Assembly: GCA_002306375.1 (NCBI GenBank)
Contig: DBRU01000075.1
Coordinates: 1,132 to 9,151 of the forward strand
Direction: 5' to 3'
Source: Faecalibacterium sp. UBA1360
Lineage (GTDB): Bacteria; Bacillota; Clostridia; Oscillospirales; Ruminococcaceae
Length of the DNA: 8,020 nt
Shown: positions 1-5,339 of the stretch, one piece after another
Position numbering within the stretch: the stretch's first letter is position 1
How the letters are laid out: the number at the start of each line of letters is the position of its first letter
Made by a program: the position numbers and the translations under genes
Notes under the pieces: model-generated
Database searches by the model: none
The model's input: the letters and a program-made list of their open reading frames with translations, nothing else
Told to the model about the DNA's origin: nothing

Positions 1-488
1 ACAGGAACGACCCACGCCTGCACGCTGCGGGGCGGCAGTTCGGCTTGCAGCACACCGTCGCGGACCGCGGCGGCGTCCTCCGCCGGGACCACCGCGTAAC
101 GGGCCGGGCCGGTATATCCCAGTTCGTTGGCGGCCCGGTCGTCGTCGCAGCGCAGCAGGATATGCCGCGCCGCTCCCTCGGCCGCCTGGGGCAGCGCCAC
201 CGCGGCGGCAAGGGGGGCGCCGTCCACCATGGCAAACAGCGGGGCATAACTGGTCATGGCCGCCACATCGCTGTTGCGCTCGATGCCGGTGAGGAAGGCC
301 GCTTCCGCCAGAGCGGAACCGAAGGTGTTTGCCTTGTGGGGAGTCATGACATCGTTGGCGGCATATTCGCCCAGGAAGACCCGGGCCGTGCGCCAGGTCT
401 CGTCGAAATCGGGACCTTCGGGGAAAGCGCCCGAGGACATGACACAGACCATGTCGGGATACCTGGCCTGTACGGCGGCTTTCGGAAA
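1..488 (-). pseudogene. GH51-type alpha-L-arabinofuranosidase, C-terminal remnant
   Basis: Read on the minus strand from about 488 down to the left edge, one frame stays open and gives a protein containing YPDMVCVMSSGAFPEG, then VFLGEYAAND, then ALAEAAFLTGIERNSD and SYAPLFA. These are the hallmarks of the C-terminal part of family 51 arabinofuranosidases, which release arabinose from arabinan and arabinoxylan. The GEYA glutamate (codon at 366-368) falls where this type of GH51 carries its nucleophile. A beta-sandwich-like tail follows, ending near LPPRSVQAW; the stop codon lies beyond position 1. The N-terminal part is absent: homology stops at about 480, where an unrelated AraC fragment begins on the other strand, and a stop codon sits at 492-494. 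From memory of the family, about 25-30 residues (the DEHYY/PPEWF-like stretch) are missing between DETWR and TARVF near 385-392. A further block (the YTQW/LIWF-like stretch) is missing after SYAPLFA near 225-235. The frame is kept throughout. It is almost surely non-functional. Confidence 0.75.
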
Positions 489-694
489 AGTTCAAGAAGG
501 AGACCGGCGTTTCGGTGGTGGAATACATCCATAGGGTGAAGAGGGAGGAAGCGGAAGTTCTTTTGCAGGACAGCGACTATACCCTGGGGGAGATCAGCAA
601 CTACCTGGGATACGCCAACCAGAGTCATTTTATCGCGGTGTTCCGCCGCATCTACAGCATGACGCCCATGCGGTACCGCGACCGCTGCCGGTGA
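479..694 (+). pseudogene. AraC-family regulator, C-terminal DNA-binding remnant
   Basis: A plus-strand frame ending in TGA at 692-694 reads LSEKFKKETGVSVVEYI, then VKREEAEVLL, YTLGEISNYLGYANQSHF and a terminal VFRRIYSMTPMRYRDR. This is the last 70 or so residues of an AraC/XylS DNA-binding domain: the end of the first helix-turn-helix, the linker helix, the whole second helix-turn-helix (G-Y-x-N-Q-S-x-F), and the conserved MTPxxYR tail. The frame is technically open from 443, but residues before LSEK show no family resemblance and come from the GH51 remnant read antisense. No start codon or ribosome site precedes it. AraC activators of this size are normally about 280-750 residues, so the ligand-binding part is gone. 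A divergent AraC regulator next to an arabinofuranosidase gene is a common sugar-locus layout, so both pieces probably derive from one lost locus. Confidence in the family is high; a stand-alone function is unlikely. Confidence 0.8.
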
Positions 695-726
695 AAGACA
701 GCCCTAAAGCCACAAAATAGCACGCA

Positions 727-775
727 AAATCGGCCCCCAGAGGAAGTCAAAAGGCTTTCTTCTGGGGGCCGATTT
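727..775. terminator. bidirectional terminator hairpin
   Basis: The arms 727-746 and 756-775 pair over 20 positions with only two G-T wobbles, around a 9-nt loop. The core is GC-rich (CGGCCCCC against GGGGGCCG) and the outer ends are AAAT/ATTT, so the hairpin can terminate transcription from either side. It lies 32 nt after the AraC remnant's stop codon and shields the downstream TetR gene. Confidence 0.85.
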
Positions 776-790
776 GTTATGTTTATTGCC

Positions 791-819
791 TTGCGCAGGT
801 GGTATTGTGTTTCTATATT
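791..819 (+). promoter_or_regulatory. possible weak promoter
   Basis: TTGCGC (791-796) and TATATT (814-819) are separated by 17 bp, a consensus spacing. The expected start near 826 falls at the beginning of the inverted repeat 824-870, so any transcript would run at once into a hairpin ending in TTTT. This may be chance; no gene depends on it, because the TetR gene has a better promoter at 902-930. Confidence 0.3.
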
Positions 820-823
820 ACAG

Positions 824-870
824 AAAAGGCCTTCGCAAGGGCGCGGATCCTTATGGGCGATAGGCCTTTT
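824..870. repeat. 9-bp inverted repeat upstream of TetR gene
   Basis: AAAAGGCCT at 824-832 is repeated in perfect inverted form as AGGCCTTTT at 862-870, with 29 nt between. As RNA it would form a stem followed by a short U run, like a weak terminator or attenuator. As DNA it is too widely spaced for a typical TetR operator. Its role is undetermined. Confidence 0.5.
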
Positions 871-901
871 CGCCGCCCTGTGGGTCCGGCCGGCGGCGTT
901 C

Positions 902-930
902 TTGCAATGGGGGCAAAGGGAATTTATAAT
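902..930 (+). promoter_or_regulatory. promoter of TetR-family gene
   Basis: A -35 box TTGCAA (902-907) and a perfect -10 box TATAAT (925-930) are spaced by 17 bp. The predicted start near 937 leaves a leader of about 29 nt that carries the ribosome site AAGGAGG (953-959), six bases before the ATG at 966. Confidence 0.85.
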
Positions 931-965
931 AGATTCAACGGCCCGCACCCGAAAGGAGGGACAGG

Positions 966-1502
966 ATGGCTGTCGATATGAAAGAATCCATTGCCAAGGC
1001 GGTCAAGACCCTTTTGATGGAAAAGGGCGTGCGCCGCCTGACGGTGAAAGAGATCGTGGAGGAGTGCCATATCACCCGCCAGGCCTTCTACTACCATTTT
1101 GAGGACATCCCGGCCCTGTTCCGCTGGATCCTGGAACGGGACATAGAGCAGTTCGTCGCCGAGGCCAGGACCCTTGAGAGCGGCGAGGCGCGGCTGCGGT
1201 ATCTGTTCGTTCTGGCGATCAACGCCCTTCCCTATGTGAAAAAGAGCTTGCAGAGCAACTTGGGGGCGGAGTTTGAGCGGCTGTTGGAACAGAACGTGGA
1301 AGCGCTGTTTACCCGGGCCTGCGACGAGGAAAAGCTATACCAGAACTGTACCCGATTTGAGTCCGGCGTGATCCTGCGCTATCACAGCCAGGCCGTCATG
1401 GGCCTTTTGCGGAACTGGACCGAGAAGGATACCGAGAATCTGGACCAGATCGTCCATGTGGTCTACTGCCTTATGACCGAAGGCATCGCCCCCAGGGCCT
1501 GA
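966..1502 (+). CDS. TetR/AcrR-family transcriptional regulator
   Basis: This 178-residue protein is a DNA-binding repressor or activator of the TetR family, acting as a dimer in the cytoplasm. Residues 5-50 form the three-helix DNA-binding domain. The helix-turn-helix lies at about 27-46, with the recognition stretch TRQAFYYHF, close to the family consensus TxxxFYxHF. Residues 55-175 are helical and would form the ligand-binding and dimer part; PYVKK, ESGVILRYHSQAVMG and LLRNWTEKD resemble the DhaS-like or clostridial TetR branch more than classic TetR. The start is fixed by AAGGAGG at 953-959; a second in-frame ATG at 978 has no ribosome site. It is transcribed alone, from the promoter at 902 to the hairpin at 1521. 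No metabolic or transport gene is divergent from it, so its target is not evident; the helical protein/FtsH operon starting 147 bp downstream has a separate promoter and could be a target. The family call is sure, the ligand unknown. Confidence 0.9.
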   Translation: MAVDMKESIAKAVKTLLMEKGVRRLTVKEIVEECHITRQAFYYHFEDIPALFRWILERDIEQFVAEARTLESGEARLRYLFVLAINALPYVKKSLQSNLGAEFERLLEQNVEALFTRACDEEKLYQNCTRFESGVILRYHSQAVMGLLRNWTEKDTENLDQIVHVVYCLMTEGIAPRA

Positions 1503-1520
1503 AGAGCTGGCACGGGACCG

Positions 1521-1575
1521 ATAGACAAAACCGCCGGTGTGTAAAGTTTCTTTGCACACCGGCGGTTTTGTCTAT
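1521..1575. terminator. perfect 26-bp terminator hairpin
   Basis: The arms 1521-1546 and 1550-1575 pair over 26 positions with one T-G wobble, enclosing only three bases. The stem core is CCGCCGGTGTG, flanked by ACAAAA/TTTTGT, so U-rich tails follow on both strands. It starts 18 nt after the TetR stop codon and ends about 20 nt before the next promoter, insulating the operon downstream. Confidence 0.9.
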
Positions 1576-1596
1576 ACAGCTGCGGGACACTGCAAA

Positions 1597-1625
1597 TTGA
1601 GGACGCCCCCGCTTCGGCATACAAT
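1597..1625 (+). promoter_or_regulatory. promoter of the helical protein/FtsH/DUF308 operon
   Basis: TTGAGG (1597-1602) and TACAAT (1620-1625) are spaced by 17 bp. The predicted start near 1632 coincides with the ribosome site AAAGGAGG (1632-1639), giving a very short leader of about 17 nt before the ATG at 1649. Confidence 0.75.
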
Positions 1626-1648
1626 AAAAGCAAAGGAGGCACAGCACA

Positions 1649-2080
1649 ATGGCGCATGAGGTTTTAACGGTCAAGCTCTGCCAGCTGGACGACCGGCTGG
1701 ACCGGCTCCACAGCCGCATCCATATGAGCGAAACGGCGGATCACGACCGCCTGCGGCGGGAGATCGCCGCCCTGGAAGAAGAAAACGCCGAGTCGGATGC
1801 CGCGCTGCGCAACAGCCTGTATCGCTCCCGTGCACCCCTGGCCGGGGTGCTGGCGCAGAACTATGAAGCCATCGAGCAGAGCATCGAGTCAACGGTCGGC
1901 CGGCTGCAGGCGCAGCAAGCGCGCTGCCCGAATCGGGAATCCGCCGTGGAGGGTAAGATCCTGCTGGCCGAGTATGCGCTGGATTTTGCCCAGCAGGCGG
2001 CAGACCGGGCGCTGCTCATCGCGCTGGAGGCCATCGACGCGCAGCTGCTTTGGCAGCGGGAAGAAGGGAGAACACAATGA
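1649..2080 (+). CDS. uncharacterised helical (coiled-coil-like) protein upstream of ftsH
   Basis: I do not recognise this 143-residue protein. It is almost wholly helical by composition. Residues 5-60 hold heptad-like stretches (LDDRLDRLHSRI, LRREIAALEEENAESDAALR), and residues 70-95 and 110-140 are further amphipathic helices (YEAIEQSIESTVGRLQAQ, ALDFAQQAADRALLIALEAI). It has no signal peptide, no membrane segment and no catalytic motif. There are two cysteines, at about residues 11 and 93. The start is supported by AAAGGAGG at 1632-1639, nine bases before the ATG. Its TGA overlaps the ATG of the protease gene (ATGA at 2077-2080), so the two are translationally coupled and likely made in fixed ratio. 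An adaptor, substrate-delivery or assembly role for the FtsH protease is an inference from context only; a small structural or chaperone-like protein is equally possible. Confidence 0.8.
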   Translation: MAHEVLTVKLCQLDDRLDRLHSRIHMSETADHDRLRREIAALEEENAESDAALRNSLYRSRAPLAGVLAQNYEAIEQSIESTVGRLQAQQARCPNRESAVEGKILLAEYALDFAQQAADRALLIALEAIDAQLLWQREEGRTQ

Positions 2081-3912
2081 AAGAGGTCAAATCGCCCAAA
2101 CGGCCCCTGATCTATTACTATCTGATCGTATTGGCCGCGATGCTGCTGTTCAACATGATCGTCACCCCGCTGCTGGCCCGGAGCCAGATCGTGGAGGTGG
2201 ACTACGGCGCCTTTGTGCAGATGGCACAGGACAAGGAACTGGGCGTTGTGGAGATCAACGAGGCCCAAAACCAGATCCTGTTCACCGACAAGGACCAGAA
2301 CGTGGTCTATGAGACGGGCATGATCCCCGACCCGGACCTGGCCCAGATGCTCAAGGAATCCGGCGCGCAGTACGGCGGCCAGGTTGTGAAGCAGACCAAC
2401 CCCATCATCAGCTTTTTGCTCAGCTGGGTGCTGCCCATCCTGATCTTTGTGGCCCTGGGCCAGTACATGAGCCGCAAGCTCATGAGCCAGGCCGGCGGCA
2501 AGAACGCCATGAGCTTCGGCGTGGGCAAAAGCAACGCCAAGGTCTATGTGCCCTCCACCCAGGGCATCCGCTTTGCCGACGTGGCCGGCGAGGACGAGGC
2601 CAAGGAAAGCCTGCAGGAGATCGTGGATTACCTGCACGACCCCAAAAAGTACACCGAGGCCGGCGCCGCCATGCCCAAGGGCATCCTGCTGGTTGGCCCT
2701 CCGGGCACCGGCAAGACCATGCTGGTCAAGGCCGTGGCCGGCGAATCCGAGGTGCCCTTCTTCTCCATCTCCGGCTCGGAATTTGTGGAGATGTTCGTGG
2801 GCATGGGCGCGTCCAAGGTGCGCGACCTGTTCAGCCAGGCCAAGGAAAAAGCCCCCTGCATCGTCTTTATCGACGAGATCGACGCCATCGGTCAGAAGCG
2901 CAGCGCGGGCAGCGGGTACGGCGGCAACGACGAGCGGGAACAGACGCTGAACCAGCTGCTGACCGAGATGGACGGCTTTGAGGGCAACACCGGCGTCATC
3001 ATCCTGGCGGCCACCAACCGGCCCGAATCCCTGGACCCGGCGCTGACCCGCCCCGGCCGTTTTGACCGGCGGGTGCCCGTGGAGCTGACCGACCTGGCCG
3101 GACGGGAAGCCATCCTGAAGGTCCACGCCAAAAAGATCAAGACGGCGGCGGATGTGGATCTCCACACCATCGCCCGCATGGCCGCCGGCGCGTCCGGCGC
3201 GGAGCTGGCCAACATCATCAACGAGGCCGCCCTGCGGGCCGTGCGCAACGGCCGCGTCGTCGTGGAACAGGCCGATCTGGAGGAGAGCATCGAGGTGGTC
3301 ATCGCCGGCTACCAGAAGAAGAACGCGGTGCTTTCCGACCAGGAAAAGCGGGTCGTGGCCTACCACGAGATCGGCCACGCCCTGGTGGCGGCTTTGCAGA
3401 GCCATTCGGCCCCTGTGCAGAAGATCACCATCATCCCCCGCACCTCGGGGGCGCTGGGCTACACGATGCAGGTGGAGACCGGCGACAAATACCTGATGAC
3501 CAAGGAGGAGATCGAAAACAAGATCGCCACCTTCACCGGCGGCCGCGCCGCCGAGGAGGTCGTCTTCGGGTCCATCACCACGGGCGCCTCCAACGACATC
3601 GAGCAGGCCACCAGGCTGGCCCGCGCCATGATCACCCGCTACGGTATGAGCGAGGAGTTCGACATGGTGGTCATGGAGACGGTGACCAACCAGTACCTGG
3701 GCGGCGATACCTCGCTGACCTGCTCGGCGGATACCCAGAAAGAGATCGACCGAAAGGTCGTGGAGCTGGTCAGGGCCCAGCACGAGAAGGCCCGGCAGCT
3801 TCTGCAGGACAACCGCGCCAAGCTGGATGAGCTGGCGGCCATCCTCTACGAGAAGGAGACCATCACCGGCGAAGAGTTCATGGCGATCCTGAAGGGAGGC
3901 GAAGCGCAATGA
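2077..3912 (+). CDS. ftsH: FtsH-type ATP-dependent membrane zinc metalloprotease
   Basis: This 611-residue protein extracts and degrades membrane and soluble proteins as a ring-shaped hexamer in the cytoplasmic membrane. A first membrane helix (about 10-31) and a second (about 110-130) flank a short extracytoplasmic domain. The AAA domain follows, with Walker A GPPGTGKT (207-214), pore loop F240-V-G242, Walker B IVFIDEID (262-269), and a second region of homology with arginine fingers R325 and R328. The protease domain has the zinc site HEIGH (430-434) and a third ligand at D507 in ASNDIEQAT. HEIGH replaces the more usual HEAGH but satisfies HExxH. The length is slightly below the usual 610-680 because no long acidic tail follows. 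The ATG at 2077 is preferred over the upstream ATG at 2050 because of the purine-rich AAGAAGGGAG at 2061-2070 and the ATGA overlap with the upstream gene. Its neighbours are not the tilS/hpt context of the housekeeping copy, so this is probably a paralogue. Confidence 0.97.
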   Translation: MKEVKSPKRPLIYYYLIVLAAMLLFNMIVTPLLARSQIVEVDYGAFVQMAQDKELGVVEINEAQNQILFTDKDQNVVYETGMIPDPDLAQMLKESGAQYGGQVVKQTNPIISFLLSWVLPILIFVALGQYMSRKLMSQAGGKNAMSFGVGKSNAKVYVPSTQGIRFADVAGEDEAKESLQEIVDYLHDPKKYTEAGAAMPKGILLVGPPGTGKTMLVKAVAGESEVPFFSISGSEFVEMFVGMGASKVRDLFSQAKEKAPCIVFIDEIDAIGQKRSAGSGYGGNDEREQTLNQLLTEMDGFEGNTGVIILAATNRPESLDPALTRPGRFDRRVPVELTDLAGREAILKVHAKKIKTAADVDLHTIARMAAGASGAELANIINEAALRAVRNGRVVVEQADLEESIEVVIAGYQKKNAVLSDQEKRVVAYHEIGHALVAALQSHSAPVQKITIIPRTSGALGYTMQVETGDKYLMTKEEIENKIATFTGGRAAEEVVFGSITTGASNDIEQATRLARAMITRYGMSEEFDMVVMETVTNQYLGGDTSLTCSADTQKEIDRKVVELVRAQHEKARQLLQDNRAKLDELAAILYEKETITGEEFMAILKGGEAQ

Positions 3913-4451
3913 GAAATCGTTCCGGCTTCGGCTGGCTGGAGCTGGCCATCGGGGTCCTGCTGATCGTATTGGGCGTCCTGGTCTTTGTTAAGCCGGACCT
4001 GGTGATGACCAGCCTGGTTTTTGCCTATGGCGCTGCCGCGGTGATCATGGGCGTGGCGGACATCATCCTGTATATTCAGGTGGATCGGTTTACCGGGTTC
4101 GGCCCCATGCTCTCGCTGATCTCCGGCACTTTGAGCGTCATGTCCGGCATTATGCTGCTGGTCAATCCCCGCATCGGCGTGCTGATGCTGACGGTGCTGT
4201 TCCCCATCTGGTTTATCGCCCACTGTATCTCCAGACTTTCTCATGCAAGCCACATCCGGCTTGTTGCCGGCGACGGCATGTACTATTTCACCCTGATCGT
4301 CAACATCATCGGGCTGATCCTTGGATCTTTAATGGTGCTCGATCCGTTCTTTACCCTGGCCACCGTCCGCACGTTTGCCGGCATCTACCTGATCCTGCTG
4401 GGCGTGGACAGCGTGGCCATGGCGGTCAGCGGAATGGGGACCCGGCGCTGA
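3909..4451 (+). CDS. DUF308/HdeD-like six-helix membrane protein
   Basis: The 180-residue product is strongly hydrophobic, with six predicted membrane helices at about 9-27, 32-54, 64-85, 89-108, 125-144 and 151-173. Each pair of helices ends in a short turn with proline (KPD, NPR, DPF). This three-times-repeated hairpin layout and the GVxxIxxGxxxF/IxxG spacing fit the DUF308/HdeD family, whose E. coli member is an acid-resistance inner-membrane protein; the biochemical function of most members is unknown. Its ATG overlaps the protease stop codon (ATGA at 3909-3912), and AAGGGAGG at 3892-3899 lies inside the end of the protease gene, so translation is coupled. Being made with FtsH, it could be a modulator, a substrate or a stress-response partner in the membrane; this is inference. 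It is the last gene before the terminator at 4459. Confidence 0.85.
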   Translation: MRNRSGFGWLELAIGVLLIVLGVLVFVKPDLVMTSLVFAYGAAAVIMGVADIILYIQVDRFTGFGPMLSLISGTLSVMSGIMLLVNPRIGVLMLTVLFPIWFIAHCISRLSHASHIRLVAGDGMYYFTLIVNIIGLILGSLMVLDPFFTLATVRTFAGIYLILLGVDSVAMAVSGMGTRR

Positions 4452-4458
4452 AGCGGCG

Positions 4459-4489
4459 CAAAAGCGCCGACCGCCGGTCGGCGCTTTTG
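4459..4489. terminator. shared bidirectional terminator between convergent genes
   Basis: CAAAAGCGCCGACC (4459-4472) and its exact complement GGTCGGCGCTTTTG (4476-4489) form a 14-bp stem with a 3-nt loop. A/T runs at both outer ends allow termination from either strand. It fills the 39-bp gap between the DUF308 gene and the TetR gene, whose stop codon begins two bases further on. Confidence 0.92.
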
Positions 4490-4490
4490 G

Positions 4491-5117
4491 CTACGGCTGC
4501 GGCTCTTTGCCCCCGGCCGCAGCCTGTGCGGCGCCGGGGCAGGAGGCGGGATAGCAAAGGCTGAGCAGGGCGCCCAGCTGCTCTCTCAGATGCTGCTCGT
4601 CCAGCGGCTTGCCTTTTTTGAGCCAGTGATTGGCGGTTTCCATAAGGCCGCCCACAAAAAAGGCGGCCATGACCTCCGGCTCAACGGGCAGCTTCTCGCC
4701 CTGGCGGACATTGTCTTCCAGCTTTTGCTGCGCGTCCGACACAAACTGCTCCGACAGGGTGCTCAAAATCAGCGAAAAAGAGGGGCTTTCGAGGGCCGAT
4801 TGCACAAGGGCCTGGTTTTTGCTCAGGAAATCGAAAACGATCGCGATCAGGCGCGTGTACCGCTCAACGGCGCTTTTGCCGGCGCACTCCTGCTCCAGCT
4901 GGCGGTTGAGCTGCTCCTGCATCTGGCGGACAACAAAGGCAAGCAGCTCGTATTTGTCGCCGAAATGCTTGTAAAAGGTGGATTTGCGGATCATGGCGCG
5001 GGTGCACAGCTCGCTGACGCGGATGTCCTCAAACCGCATTTCTTCCATCATCTGCAAAAGGGTGCTCGTGAGCGCCAGGTAGGTCTTTTTTATGCGCAGA
5101 TCCAGCTTTTGTTCCAT
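4491..5117 (-). CDS. TetR/AcrR-family regulator divergent from radical SAM gene
   Basis: This 208-residue protein carries an N-terminal TetR DNA-binding domain, with the helix-turn-helix at about residues 32-52 and the recognition part IRKSTFYKHFGDK. Residues 60-190 form the helical ligand and dimer domain, with FVGGLMETANHWLKKG near the end, typical of clostridial TetR proteins with a TetR_C_7/8-like C-terminus. The last 20 residues are alanine, glycine and proline-rich and probably disordered. The start at 5117 is set by GGGAGGGG (minus strand, 5121-5128), three bases before the ATG. It is divergent from the radical SAM gene across 222 bp, and candidate operator repeats overlap that gene's promoter, so it is most likely its local repressor. 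I do not see a convincing promoter of its own in the divergent region. The ligand is unknown. Confidence 0.9.
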   Translation of the reverse strand: MEQKLDLRIKKTYLALTSTLLQMMEEMRFEDIRVSELCTRAMIRKSTFYKHFGDKYELLAFVVRQMQEQLNRQLEQECAGKSAVERYTRLIAIVFDFLSKNQALVQSALESPSFSLILSTLSEQFVSDAQQKLEDNVRQGEKLPVEPEVMAAFFVGGLMETANHWLKKGKPLDEQHLREQLGALLSLCYPASCPGAAQAAAGGKEPQP

Positions 5118-5162
5118 GGTCCCCTCCCGGTTCGGAAACTATAACGCACATTGGTATTTTAA

Positions 5163-5211
5163 CGGACTATTTATAGAAAATGTACTATTGACCGATTACT
5201 GAGACCCAGTA
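5163..5211. promoter_or_regulatory. candidate TetR operator region
   Basis: Three overlapping repeat signals lie on the radical SAM promoter. Imperfect inverted half-sites CGGACTAT (5163-5170) and ATTGACCG (5187-5194) match at 6 of 8 positions. Direct copies GGACTATT (5164-5171) and GTACTATT (5182-5189) start 18 bp apart. A small perfect inverted repeat TACTG/CAGTA (5197-5201 and 5207-5211) sits between the -35 and -10 boxes. Any of these could be bound by the divergent TetR protein; which one is real cannot be told from sequence alone. Confidence 0.35.
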
Positions 5212-5215
5212 TAAT
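5188..5215 (+). promoter_or_regulatory. promoter of radical SAM gene
   Basis: TTGACC (5188-5193) and a perfect TATAAT (5210-5215) are spaced by 16 bp. The expected start near 5222 gives a leader of about 118 nt before the ATG at 5340. The leader is GC-rich and contains a 7-bp inverted repeat (CGCCGCC at 5243-5249, GGCGGCG at 5277-5283) whose loop carries GGCCCCATGGGC. Confidence 0.85.
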
Positions 5216-5339
5216 TGGCTTAATCCTTGTTGTCAAGCGGAGCGCCGCCTCCTGCCGTTTGGCCCCATGGGCGGCCGGCGGCGGTTGAAGACGGCCCGGA
5301 AGACCGCGACCGAAACAAAATGCGAAAGGAATCGTTACC

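Noticed and set aside
45..539. 164-codon plus-strand open frame at the left end
   Set aside because: Its translation is arginine and glycine-rich low-complexity, whereas the minus strand of the same region gives clear GH51 motifs; it also runs across the 480 junction.
2050..2076. Upstream ATG giving a nine-residue longer FtsH
   Set aside because: No ribosome site sits before 2050, while the purine-rich stretch at 2061-2070 and the ATGA overlap favour the start at 2077.
1861..3909. 682-codon open frame on the minus strand opposite the FtsH gene
   Set aside because: It is rich in histidine, glycine, leucine and valine with no family signature, and is fully explained as the antisense of a GC-rich coding gene whose plus strand has unmistakable FtsH motifs.
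4590..5144. 184-codon plus-strand open frame opposite the second TetR gene
   Set aside because: The minus strand encodes a clear TetR helix-turn-helix with a ribosome site; the plus-strand product has no recognisable features.
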